Shown here: positions 34,361 through 43,139 of the stretch, in pieces
Layout of the letters: each line of letters begins with the position of its first letter
Position numbering within the stretch: position 1 is the first letter of the stretch
Assembly: GCA_030745875.1 (NCBI GenBank)
Contig: JASLNT010000031.1
Coordinates: 1-64,000, forward strand
Direction: 5' to 3'
Length of the DNA stretch: 64,000 bases
DNA from: Phycisphaerae bacterium
GTDB taxonomy: Bacteria > Planctomycetota > Phycisphaerae > SM23-33
Notes under the pieces: model-generated
What the model was told of the DNA's origin: nothing
What the model saw: the letters and a program-made list of their open reading frames with translations, nothing else
The model's database searches: none
Program-made: the position numbers and the translations under genes

Positions 34361-36988
34361 GTGGCGGCAAATGCAAAAAAACCTCCAAGCGAGACGCCGG
34401 CAATGCGGCAGTACCGTTCCTTCAAGGAACAGTACCCCGACTACATACTCTTCTTCCGCATGGGCGACTTCTACGAAATGTTCTACGAAGACGCCAAGAT
34501 CGCCTCGCGCGAACTGGGTCTGGCGCTTACCAGCCGGTCCAAAGGCGACAGCGCCATCCCGCTGGCGGGGATTCCGTATCACGCGCTGGACAGCTATCTG
34601 GCCCGCATGATCCGGGCGGGGCATCGAGTGGCGATCTGCGAACAGGTCGAAGACGCCAAAGAAGCCAAAGGCGTAGTCAAACGCGACGTGACCCGCCTGG
34701 TGACGCCCGGCACGCTGACAGACCAGACGCTCCTGGAGCAGCGCGAAGGCAATTACCTGGTGGGCGTTTATGTCGGCAAGGCGCCCAAGGGCGGCGAGCC
34801 AACGGCCGGAGTGGCGTGGGTGGAGCTGTCCAGCGGAGCTTTCTCGGCGATGACGGCGCCGGCGGACCACGTGCTGGACGAAATCGTCCGCATCCGACCC
34901 GCTGAAGTGCTCATGTGCGAAGGATCGTCGCTGGACACGCGCGACTTCCGCGACGCACTGACCCAATGCACCGGAGCCTCAGCCGCCAGTCGACCGCCCT
35001 GGGCGTTCGACGCACACGCCGCCGACGAAGCGCTCAAAGATCACTTCAAGGTCGCAACGCTTGAGGGGTTCGGATTCGACGGGTGGGACGAATCGATCTC
35101 AGCGGCAGGGGCGATTATCGAATACCTCCGCGAGACACAGAAGACCGCGCTGGGACACATAAGCTCGCTGCGAAAGTTCGACCGGACCGAGCACATGGTT
35201 ATCGACGGCAACACGCTGCGATGCCTGGAAGTAACGCGTACGCTGCGGTCCAATCACCGCGCCGGATCGTTGCTGGCGTGTCTGGACCGCACATCAACGG
35301 GAATGGGCGCCCGCCTGCTGGAACGCTGGTTAACTTTCCCGCTGAGGCGATACAGCGATATCGTCGCGCGGCAGGATGCGGTCGAAGAACTGACCACCGA
35401 CCGGCGCCGCCTGGCCGACATTCGCGAAACACTGTCGAACATCGCCCAGATCGACCGGATAGCAAGCAATATAGGCATGTGTCGCGTTCGCCCGCGGGAG
35501 CTGGTCGCCCTCGGGCAGACCCTCGCAATGCTGCCCAACATCGCCGAGCTGATCGGCGGGTGTTCGTCGGAGCTGATCTCGCAATCGCGCCCGCATTTGC
35601 TCGGCCTGGGCGATCCGGGCGACATAATAGAAACCGCCATCGATCCGGACTGCCCCAACCTGCTCCGCGACGGGGGCGTAATAAAGGACGGATACCACGA
35701 AGAACTCGACCGCCTCAGGCGAATCGGTTCGGACGGTAAGAGTTGGCTGGCTGAGTACCAGGCCCGACAGGCCCAGGCCCTGGGCGTTGCGAATCTTAAA
35801 GTCGGGTACAACAGGGTGTTCGGATACTACATCGAACTAAGCCACGCCAACCGCGAAAAGGCCCCGCCCGAATACCACCGCAAGCAGACCCTCAAAAACG
35901 CAGAACGCTACATCACCGACGAACTCAAAACCTACGAGACCGAAGTGCTCGGAGCCGACCAGCGCGCCAAGACCCTCGAACAGCAGCTTTTCGAAGAGGT
36001 CAGGCGGGGGCTGTGTGAGTATATCGGGCAATTCCAGGCCGCAGCGGCCGCCCTGTCAGGGCTCGACGTGCTCTGCGGACTGGCGCAACTGGCGGTCGAA
36101 CGAGGATACAACCGCCCGGTCATCACACAGGAAAACGTGCTGAATATCGTCGGCGGAAGGCATCCCGTGCTCGACCAGCAGCTCCGCGAACAGTTCGTGC
36201 CCAACGACGTGCAAATGCGAGCCAAGAACGATCGCCTGCTGATAATCACCGGACCGAACATGGCTGGTAAGAGCACCTACATCCGCCAAGTCGCCCTGCT
36301 GGTGCTGATGGCCCAGACGGGCAGCTTCATACCCGCAGACGAAGCGTCCATCGGCCTGACCGACCGCATCTTCACACGCGTCGGAGCCGCCGACGAACTT
36401 ACCCGCGGACTCAGCACGTTCATGCTCGAGATGGTCGAAACCGCCAACATTCTCAACAACGCCACCGCCCGCTCGCTGGTGATCCTCGACGAGGTCGGAC
36501 GCGGGACATCCACGTGCGACGGGCTCGCCCTGGCCTGGGCGATCTGCGAATACATCGCGCTGCATGTCAAGTGCAGAACGCTGTTTGCGACGCACTACCA
36601 CGAACTGACCCAACTCGAAGAACTGCTGGACGGTACGACCAACCTGAACGTGACGGTGCGCGAATGGGCCGATGAGGTCGTCTTCCTACACAAGATCGTA
36701 AAGGGCGGAACCGACCAGAGCTACGGAGTGCACGTAGCCCGACTGGCGGGCGTTCCGACCGAGGCGATCGATCGGGCGAAAACCCTCCTGCCCCAACTCC
36801 AAGCCAATGTCGCCAACGGGCTGAACATGCCCGAACTGGCCAAACGAGCCCAAATCGCCGCCGCACAAATGGACCTGTTCGCAGACCCCGCCACTCGCAT
36901 CGCCCAGGACATCAAACACGCCGACCTGGACAACATGACGCCCTTGGAAGCCCTCGACTTCCTCCGCCAACTCAAGAACGAGTTATGA
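34361..36988 (+). CDS. mutS: DNA mismatch repair protein MutS
   Basis: An 875-residue mismatch-recognition ATPase of usual length. The N-terminal mismatch-binding loop is present as FFRMGDFYEMF (Phe-x-Glu), followed by connector, lever and clamp domains. The ATPase has Walker A GPNMAGKSTY (about 628), the DEVGRGTSTCDG Walker B (about 708) and the FATHYHEL signature. A C-terminal region with KTLLPQL and a short dimer helix follows. It starts at GTG 34361; no better ATG is in frame. No MutL gene is adjacent. Genes on both sides are unrelated. Confidence 0.97.
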   Translation: MAANAKKPPSETPAMRQYRSFKEQYPDYILFFRMGDFYEMFYEDAKIASRELGLALTSRSKGDSAIPLAGIPYHALDSYLARMIRAGHRVAICEQVEDAKEAKGVVKRDVTRLVTPGTLTDQTLLEQREGNYLVGVYVGKAPKGGEPTAGVAWVELSSGAFSAMTAPADHVLDEIVRIRPAEVLMCEGSSLDTRDFRDALTQCTGASAASRPPWAFDAHAADEALKDHFKVATLEGFGFDGWDESISAAGAIIEYLRETQKTALGHISSLRKFDRTEHMVIDGNTLRCLEVTRTLRSNHRAGSLLACLDRTSTGMGARLLERWLTFPLRRYSDIVARQDAVEELTTDRRRLADIRETLSNIAQIDRIASNIGMCRVRPRELVALGQTLAMLPNIAELIGGCSSELISQSRPHLLGLGDPGDIIETAIDPDCPNLLRDGGVIKDGYHEELDRLRRIGSDGKSWLAEYQARQAQALGVANLKVGYNRVFGYYIELSHANREKAPPEYHRKQTLKNAERYITDELKTYETEVLGADQRAKTLEQQLFEEVRRGLCEYIGQFQAAAAALSGLDVLCGLAQLAVERGYNRPVITQENVLNIVGGRHPVLDQQLREQFVPNDVQMRAKNDRLLIITGPNMAGKSTYIRQVALLVLMAQTGSFIPADEASIGLTDRIFTRVGAADELTRGLSTFMLEMVETANILNNATARSLVILDEVGRGTSTCDGLALAWAICEYIALHVKCRTLFATHYHELTQLEELLDGTTNLNVTVREWADEVVFLHKIVKGGTDQSYGVHVARLAGVPTEAIDRAKTLLPQLQANVANGLNMPELAKRAQIAAAQMDLFADPATRIAQDIKHADLDNMTPLEALDFLRQLKNEL

Positions 36989-37581
36989 CCCGCGATCTGG
37001 CCGAGGTTCACAATTGGTTCACACTTTTCCGCCGCCTCCAACCGGTCGCCCCGACCGCATCGCACGCCCGCTTATGGACTCTAACACATTATCACTACAA
37101 CACTTCCAACACACACCCGGCCGCCTTTCCGGCATATTCCAACGCCTCTGCGCCTGCGAGCGGGCCGAACCTGTGACGCTGCCCCCCAGACCCGCAAATC
37201 GCAAATCCCCACGACATCTTCGGCCATAACACCTGACACACTCAGCACTTACAACACTACAATCCGCCCAGACAATTCCTCACAATATCACTTGACACGA
37301 CCCGATAGTTCACAGGCGGTTAACATCTTTTCCAGCAGACTGTTACATTCCGCACTTGCAACACATCCGAAGACAATCCATCACGGCAGGCCGACAGACG
37401 CGCTCAACAAATCGCCCGGCAGATCACCCGACGGCGCCACGACGTCCCTGCGCCGATCGGGCAAAGTGCTTGTTCGCTTTCGGACTCGTGATACAATTGC
37501 TCCAAAGGCCCGCGACGGTCGCGGGCTCCAATCCGTCCGAAACCGCCCAAGGCGCCGCCCGCCGGCGCGCTGGAGAACGCA
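36989..37581. other. Intergenic region before the cytochrome gene
   Basis: About 590 nt without a supported gene; the first part is rich in C and A and poor in G. Near its end lies a weak promoter-like pair, TTGTTC (37470-37475) and TACAAT (37492-37497). It is followed by a strong 7-bp hairpin (GCCCGCG/CGCGGGC, 37508-37526) in what would be the leader of the next gene. Its role is unknown. Confidence 0.4.
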
Positions 37582-40152
37582 ATGCGGGACAGGATCGTGA
37601 GATTGTCCGTTGTGTGCGCTTGTGCAGCGCTGCTCTCGGGCCAATATCGGGCCCCCGCCGCCCAGCCGGCGCATTCGCCCGCCCCGCGGCGATATGTCGT
37701 CGAACATTGGGGCGAGGAATTCGCCGCAATCGAGAAAGAAATCAACGCCAAACGCAAAGTCTACGATCGCGGGCAAGACCCCCACGGGAACCAGCGCATT
37801 CTGGACAAGCGATCGGGAATTCTCCCAGCCGACCGCACGCCGTTCGACGTCGAATATCGTCGGACCCGCGCCCTGCTGGACTGGCTGGAGAAAACTCCGA
37901 ACGCCCCCCGCCGACTCAAACACACGCGGAGCAAACTGCTTCAGTTAGGCAAGAGGATCAGAGACCGCATTGCGGCGTCCGGCGCGCCCGCGCGCGACCA
38001 GGCGAAGCGGGACCACCTCCAAGCCGCAGCGCTGCGTCGCGAGGCGGCGATGTGCAATCCTCTGCTCGATTTCGACACGCTGTTGTTCGTCGGGCGCGGG
38101 AACTATTACGGCGACGATCCGACCGGGCAGCACCAGCAAAGCGGTCCGCTGGCGTTCTGCAACCGCGTCGGCGGCGGGCTGTACATGGTGCGAAACTTCA
38201 AGACGCACGCCAAAATAGCCGACGTGCTGGCCGGTTCGGTGGTCAAAAAGGGAGCCTATCGCGGCTGGAAACTGTCGGGAAAGGGATCGTTCTATTCTCC
38301 CGAGTTGTCCTATGACGGGAAGACCATCCTGTTTTCCTGGAGCGAAAACCGGATCGCCCGCCCGCGTGCCGGATGGGGAATGGGCAAGGTCGGCCCGATC
38401 CACCGCTGGCCGCGGGAGAACGTATGGCACGTCTTCAAGGTTAATGTGGACGGTACGGGCTTGACGCAACTTACCGAAGGCCCGTGGAACGATTTCGACC
38501 CCTGTTTCCTGCCGTCCGGCCGGATCGTTTTCGTCTCCGAGCGGCGCGGAGGGTATATCCGCTGCTTCCGCCAAACGCTCTACATGGAGCCCACCGCGTA
38601 CGTGATGTTCTCGATGAACGACGACGGGAGCGATGTAACGCCCCTGAGCTACTTCGAGGCCAACGAATGGGCGCCCAGCGTAGACAACCATGGTATGCTG
38701 GTCTATTCCCGCTGGGATTACATCGATCGCGAAAACGGTCTGGGATCCAAGTTCTGGACATGCTATCCCGACGGGAGCAACCCGCGTGCGCCACACGGGA
38801 ACTACCCGCATCCCTACAGCGTCCAGAGCGAATACGACGGACCGAAGAAGGGCTCCAGACCCCTGGGCCCGTGCAGCGAAATGCACTTCCGCGCCATTCC
38901 CAACTCGCCTCGCTTCATCTTCACCGGCGTCCCGCACCACGGAGCCGCCTTCGGACCGCTGGCGCTGTTGGACCCGCGGATTCCCGATCTGGGGACCATG
39001 AACCAGGTGACGCGGATAACGGCCGACCAGCGATTCCCCGAAAGCCAGACCCGCGAGGGAATCGAAACCGACGACCGGATTCTCAAGTACGGAACTCCCT
39101 GGCCGTTGAGCGAGGATTTCTACATCTGCAACTACCGACAGGATTTGATCCTGCTGGACCGCTTCGGAACCAGGACGATGATTTGCAGATACGCCCAGTG
39201 CCCCAACATCGGCGAGACTATGCGGCTTGTCGAACCGATACCCGTGAAACCGCGCAACAAGCCCCAGGTGCATCCGGTTCTGGTCAATGAGGGCGAGCTG
39301 CGGTCGGTGCGGCACGAACCGGCGGTGATCGGTGTGATGGACGTTCGCGTTTCGGACCTCCCGTTCCCGAAAGACAGGCCGCCCAAATGGATGCGGATCG
39401 TCCAACTCTTCCCCAAAACCACGCCCCACCGCGATGCGCCGAATATGGGCTACGGACATGAAGTTATCGCCAGAATGTCGCTGGGCGTCGTACCTGTCGA
39501 GGAAGACGGCAGCGTGTACTGCAAGGCTCCGGTGGGCAAGCAACTGCTGTTCCAGCTATTGGACGGGAACATGCAGGCCGTCCAGTCGATGCGCTCGGTG
39601 ACGTATGTCCACCGGGGCGAGAAGCTCACCTGTGTTGGCTGTCACGAAGACAAGTGGCGCGCGCCGTCGATGGCCAGATCGCCCAAGGCCTTTCGGCGCC
39701 GAGCCTCGGAGTTGGTCAAGGAGCCCGGATCGCAAGTTCCGCTGACCTACTATCGAACGGTCAAACCGATATTCGACAAGACCTGCCTGCCCTGCCATCG
39801 GAAGAAAGGCAAGGGGCCCGGGAAGATGGACTACGGTTCGCTGAAGAAATATGCGTTCTATTTCACCGGGGCCCACATGAACAACTATTCCAACCTCCGC
39901 CTTACGGGCATGGGCTCAAGGTCCATCCCGGGACTCATGGGAGCTCACTATTCGAAGATGGGCAAGGCCTTGCTAAAGCGCCATCGCGGACGAAGAATCA
40001 CCGAAGAGCAGTACCGTCGAGTCTGCCTCTGGCTCGACCTCAACTCCCCGCGCCTGGGCGCTTACAAGGACGCGGCCAAACAAGAGGCTGGCGAACTCGT
40101 CTGGCCAGCTCTGGATATCGATCCAAACAACGTCACCGGAGTAGAACGATAA
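37582..40152 (+). CDS. Hydrazine-synthase-alpha-like di-haem c-type cytochrome
   Basis: An 856-residue exported protein resembling the hydrazine synthase alpha subunit family, common in planctomycetes that are not anammox bacteria. It has a signal peptide (about 1-26), TolB-like propeller blades (SPELSYDGKTILFSWSE; DFDPCFLPSGRIVFVSERR) in the middle, and two CxxCH haem sites, CVGCH (about 684) and CLPCH (about 734). The segment GVVPVEEDGSVYCKAPVGK before the first haem is characteristic. GGAG lies 7 nt before ATG. A redox or carbohydrate-linked role in the periplasm is more likely than hydrazine synthesis, since beta and gamma subunits are absent. A paralogue lies at 58676. Confidence 0.88.
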   Translation: MRDRIVRLSVVCACAALLSGQYRAPAAQPAHSPAPRRYVVEHWGEEFAAIEKEINAKRKVYDRGQDPHGNQRILDKRSGILPADRTPFDVEYRRTRALLDWLEKTPNAPRRLKHTRSKLLQLGKRIRDRIAASGAPARDQAKRDHLQAAALRREAAMCNPLLDFDTLLFVGRGNYYGDDPTGQHQQSGPLAFCNRVGGGLYMVRNFKTHAKIADVLAGSVVKKGAYRGWKLSGKGSFYSPELSYDGKTILFSWSENRIARPRAGWGMGKVGPIHRWPRENVWHVFKVNVDGTGLTQLTEGPWNDFDPCFLPSGRIVFVSERRGGYIRCFRQTLYMEPTAYVMFSMNDDGSDVTPLSYFEANEWAPSVDNHGMLVYSRWDYIDRENGLGSKFWTCYPDGSNPRAPHGNYPHPYSVQSEYDGPKKGSRPLGPCSEMHFRAIPNSPRFIFTGVPHHGAAFGPLALLDPRIPDLGTMNQVTRITADQRFPESQTREGIETDDRILKYGTPWPLSEDFYICNYRQDLILLDRFGTRTMICRYAQCPNIGETMRLVEPIPVKPRNKPQVHPVLVNEGELRSVRHEPAVIGVMDVRVSDLPFPKDRPPKWMRIVQLFPKTTPHRDAPNMGYGHEVIARMSLGVVPVEEDGSVYCKAPVGKQLLFQLLDGNMQAVQSMRSVTYVHRGEKLTCVGCHEDKWRAPSMARSPKAFRRRASELVKEPGSQVPLTYYRTVKPIFDKTCLPCHRKKGKGPGKMDYGSLKKYAFYFTGAHMNNYSNLRLTGMGSRSIPGLMGAHYSKMGKALLKRHRGRRITEEQYRRVCLWLDLNSPRLGAYKDAAKQEAGELVWPALDIDPNNVTGVER

Positions 40153-40324
40153 CCGCCCTGAAACCACGCCCCGAACACCCCGAAAAACCCCCCGCCCATC
40201 CCCACAGAAACAGACCAACCCACAACCGCCTTAGAACTAATCCCCTACGACTGTGCAAGACTTGGGGTGGCGGAGTTTCCGGTTGTAGAATGAATGACCT
40301 GGATATGGAATACCACACAGCTTG

Positions 40325-40372
40325 CCCTGTCGTAGATCCTGAGCGTAGTCGAAAGGAGCCTGTCGAAGGGGA
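40325..40372. repeat. REP-like dispersed intergenic repeat
   Basis: It contains CCTGTCG, TGAGCGTAGTCGAAAGG and GCCTGTCGAAGGGG in series. Similar strings occur as short dispersed palindromic repeats in many environmental bacterial genomes. Only one copy is in this window, so the call rests on resemblance. Confidence 0.35.
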
Positions 40373-40584
40373 GGAGTGAAGGCATAGACAAAACGCGAGA
40401 TATCCAATGCGATCTGCGATGAGACGCGCCGTGGAATTAGATGAGCTAGATCTTGCTATCTGATATCTTGACAGTTGCTGTAGTTTACCTCGGCGTAATC
40501 TGCAAAACGAAGCCTGGATCCCAATTTCCAGGAGGCGGCCGCCTGATTTTGCCGATGTGAACAGGGGTGAAGCAAGAGTTTCGA

Positions 40585-40613
40585 TTGGACTGAGACGCCG
40601 AAGAACCTAGAAT
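40585..40613 (+). promoter_or_regulatory. Promoter giving a nearly leaderless transcript
   Basis: TTGGAC (40585-40590), 17 nt, TAGAAT (40608-40613). The ATG at 40620 lies 6 nt after the -10, where transcription itself should start, and no ribosome site precedes it. The layout fits a leaderless mRNA. Confidence 0.5.
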
Positions 40614-40619
40614 ACAAAC

Positions 40620-41756
40620 ATGGTTCGTGTGCCCGTACAGACAGAGTTGTTTCGCTGGGCCTTGGAGCGATCGGGGCGTACGGAGGAATCTGCGCGCAGC
40701 AAGTTCCCGAAGTTTTCCGAATGGCTTGATGGGACAAGGCCGGCGACTGTCCGGCAGCTGGAGACATTTGCCAACTGGACGCGAACGCCCTTTGGCTTCC
40801 TCATGCTTGACTCGCCCCCCGAGGATCGTCTGCCCATCCCGGACTTCCGCACCACTTCGGGTAGAACACTTCGGCCCAGCCCAGATCTGTTGGAAACCGT
40901 CCAGGCCATGCAACGCCGTCAGGAATGGATGCAGGAGTTCCTGATCGAAGAGGGACAAGAACCTCTGGCGTTTGTCGGCGAGGCAAACATGAAGGACTCG
41001 CCAAAAAAAATAGCAGAGTCCATGCGAAGTGCGTTGGGTTTATCCAAAGAGTGGGCCAAGCAGGAAAAGAGATGGAGCGATGCGCTGCGATCGTTGCGAC
41101 AAGCCATTGAGGCTGCAGAAATAATGGTCGTCATCAACGGGGTGGTAGCCAACAATACGCATCGCCGCCTGGATGTGAATGAATTCCGTGGGTTTGCCCT
41201 GGTAGCGCCCATCGCACCCCTGATCTTCGTCAACGGTCAGGACGCAAAGTGCGCCCAGATGTTCACGCTTGCTCACGAACTCGCTCATCTTTGGATCGGA
41301 GCCGAAGGGGTATCTAATCTCGATCGTTTGCAACCGGTCGGGGCGGCCGTCGAAACGTTCTGCAATCGAGTCGCCGCAGAATTCCTCGTCCCAATCCGGG
41401 AATTTGAAACTGAATGGCAAATTGTCGCCATGGACCAAGACCGATTCGACCGTCTTGCTCGGACGTTTAAAGTAAGTGCTCTCGTGGCGGCCCGGAGGGC
41501 ATTGGACCTGCGGTACATAGACAGAGAAGAATTCTTCGCCTTCTACGATCACCAGATACAGACAAGTGTGGAACTCCGCAAACGGTCCACAGGCGGAGAT
41601 TTCTGGAAGACGCAAGGGGTGCGTATAGGAGACATGTTCGGCAGTGCGGTCGCCCAAGCCGTCTGGGCGGGTCGACTACTGTATCGTGACGCCTACAAAC
41701 TCACCGGCCTTCACGGAAAGACATTTGACAACTACATCGCAGGACTCGGGTTATAG
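40620..41756 (+). CDS. XRE-like HTH plus ImmA/IrrE-family metallopeptidase
   Basis: A 378-residue regulator-protease. The N-terminus (about 1-62; RVPVQTELFRWALERSG ... TVRQLETFANWTRTPFGFL) is the divergent helix-turn-helix typical of COG2856-type proteins. The zinc metallopeptidase domain has HELAH at 219-223 and a downstream Glu in CNRVAAEFLVP. Such proteins commonly act as antitoxin or as a protease that removes a repressor. The stop codon TAG is part of the ribosome site (AGGAG) of the downstream PIN-like gene, and the genes are 8 nt apart, so this is probably the regulatory partner of a toxin. It is the first gene of the accessory island. Confidence 0.9.
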   Translation: MVRVPVQTELFRWALERSGRTEESARSKFPKFSEWLDGTRPATVRQLETFANWTRTPFGFLMLDSPPEDRLPIPDFRTTSGRTLRPSPDLLETVQAMQRRQEWMQEFLIEEGQEPLAFVGEANMKDSPKKIAESMRSALGLSKEWAKQEKRWSDALRSLRQAIEAAEIMVVINGVVANNTHRRLDVNEFRGFALVAPIAPLIFVNGQDAKCAQMFTLAHELAHLWIGAEGVSNLDRLQPVGAAVETFCNRVAAEFLVPIREFETEWQIVAMDQDRFDRLARTFKVSALVAARRALDLRYIDREEFFAFYDHQIQTSVELRKRSTGGDFWKTQGVRIGDMFGSAVAQAVWAGRLLYRDAYKLTGLHGKTFDNYIAGLGL

Positions 41757-41764
41757 GAGCTATA

Positions 41765-42283
41765 GTGGGGAGCAATTTGCAGTATATACTGGACGCAAAC
41801 GTATTCATCGAAGCATACAAGCGATACTATGCGTTTGATCTGTGCCCCGGGTTCTGGCGGAGCATCGAACACTACGGCGCCCAATGCACACTGGCCAGTA
41901 TCGATAGGGTTCGCGATGAACTGCAAGAGGGGGAAGCTCTGGAGCAATGGAAGTCACAAACCCCCGAGCCGCTATTCCTCCCCACCGACACCGAGGAAAT
42001 CGTAACGGCCTATGGTGAGATCATCCAATGGGCGCAGAAGCAAACTCGCTTCAACGATGGCGCCAAAACCTCATTCGCCCAAGGCGTGGACGCCTGGTTG
42101 ATTGCCTGCGCAAAAGCAAACGGCCTGACGATGGTCACCCACGAACAACCCGCCCCAAAGTCGAAGAAAGACGTCAAGATTCCCGACGTGTGCAAGGCTT
42201 TTGGTATCGCGTGTAAGAACACTTTCGACATGCTTCGAAACCTTCATGTCTCCTACCACTGGGACCCGCCGACAAGCCCTTGA
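41765..42283 (+). CDS. DUF4411 PIN-like protein, probable toxin
   Basis: A 172-residue protein of the DUF4411 family, a PIN-like nuclease group. It has the typical opening ILDANVFIEAYKRYYAFDLCPGFW with Asp10, then acidic residues Asp51/Glu52 (RDEL), Asp109 (GVDAWLIACA) and the VTHE end, consistent with a metal-dependent RNase site. The start is GTG with AGGAG 5 nt upstream, sharing bases with the stop of the metallopeptidase gene. Pairing with an ImmA/IrrE-type gene is a recurring arrangement for this family and suggests a toxin-antitoxin module. The RNA target is unknown. Confidence 0.87.
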   Translation: MGSNLQYILDANVFIEAYKRYYAFDLCPGFWRSIEHYGAQCTLASIDRVRDELQEGEALEQWKSQTPEPLFLPTDTEEIVTAYGEIIQWAQKQTRFNDGAKTSFAQGVDAWLIACAKANGLTMVTHEQPAPKSKKDVKIPDVCKAFGIACKNTFDMLRNLHVSYHWDPPTSP

Positions 42284-42288
42284 ACGTC

Positions 42289-42526
42289 ATGGCGCACAGC
42301 AAGATTGAATGGCTGATATTGATTTATTGTCGGCGGCGAATCGGGTCCCGGCGCCCGGAAAATACATGAGAAATGGGTGTTGGACATCAAGGGGCAATGC
42401 GAACTGCAAGGCATTCCGTTCTTCTTCAAACAATGGGGCGGGGTGAACAAGAAGAAAGCGGGCAGACTCCTGCAGGGCCGGACGTGGGACCAAATGCCCG
42501 CTCACGTGCAAGCCGTACATGCTTAA
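42289..42526 (+). pseudogene. Deleted remnant of a phage Gp37/Gp68 (DUF5131) gene
   Basis: The first codons (ATG 42289, MAHSKIEW) match the start of DUF5131 proteins. The frame then breaks, and from 42329 in the next frame the C-terminal end of the same family follows: VGGESGPGAR, then a QC-x5-GIPFFFKQWGG core and GRTWDQMP, up to TAA 42524-42526. The middle of the gene (a full-length member is roughly 230-260 codons) is missing. It looks like one internal deletion, leaving about 80 codons in two frames. DUF5131 genes are common in phages and near defence genes, so this marks the island as mobile in origin. No function remains likely. Confidence 0.82.
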
Positions 42527-42602
42527 CGGCTGGCAATTGGCGACGACTAACGACGGGGAGTTGGACGCGGGGAACTGTCTTCGATTCGCGATCCCAGCAG
42601 AT

Positions 42603-43073
42603 CTATTGATTTGTCGTCAGCAACGTCTTTAGCTGGTCTGCGAAGTCTTGGCCTTTGTCTACTTTGACGGACTCCAACTCGAGAATCTTGTCTTGCTGCA
42701 ATTCCAGCTTCAGTTTGTCGCCGAGCGCTCCGGGTTCAAAGGTTATCTGGTTTATCTCACTCAAAAGTATCTGGCCGAGGATCTTCTTCGGTCTGCCCGA
42801 AAACGCCGAACGCGACCAGACGATAATTCGCTGATTGCTCAATCCGAGCGCCATTTGCTGAGAAAAGGGAATACCGCTGTCTTCGGCCTGCTGGCGGCCT
42901 TCATTCATGATTTTCGATCCGAGTGCGAGCCCGGTGAATCCGGCGGCGCCGGCTGAGAGGCCAATTCCAAGCGCTGTTCCTTTCAAGTTAACGCGCAGTC
43001 CTGCGAGCAGCTCTTCTTCGGGCTGAAGATGTCCGGCTGATAATTTGATCAATGTCCTGGTTATCTTTTTCAT
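42603..43073 (-). CDS. Small PH-domain-like protein
   Basis: A 156-residue protein. The first third is helical with a Gly/Ala-rich hydrophobic stretch (about 35-55) that may bury in a membrane. The rest (about 75-150) reads like a bacterial PH fold, with LGLSNQRIIVWSR followed by alternating strands and a last amphipathic helix. ATG 43073 is preferred because GAGGAAG overlaps it closely upstream; an in-frame TTG at 43085 is less likely. It lies in the accessory island, opposite to the toxin-antitoxin-like pair. Function unknown. Confidence 0.75.
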   Translation of the reverse strand: MKKITRTLIKLSAGHLQPEEELLAGLRVNLKGTALGIGLSAGAAGFTGLALGSKIMNEGRQQAEDSGIPFSQQMALGLSNQRIIVWSRSAFSGRPKKILGQILLSEINQITFEPGALGDKLKLELQQDKILELESVKVDKGQDFADQLKTLLTTNQ

Positions 43074-43139
43074 GTTCTTCCTCAATCCCGACTGGTCGTC
43101 GGATTCCGGGCGACAGGGAGATAAGCGATCCGCCTGGAC

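Larger units (their letters stand above)
40153..40619. other. Left flank of the accessory island
   Basis: 467 nt with no gene. It contains a repeat-like sequence at 40325-40372 and, at its end, the promoter of the toxin-antitoxin-like pair. Base composition shifts toward AT over its second half compared with the flanking genes, which suggests the edge of transferred DNA. No attachment-site duplication was found by eye. Confidence 0.4.

Noticed and set aside
37945..39543. Minus-strand open frame of 532 codons
   Set aside because: It lies entirely antisense to the cytochrome gene, whose domains and haem motifs are clear; long mirror frames are common in GC-rich DNA.
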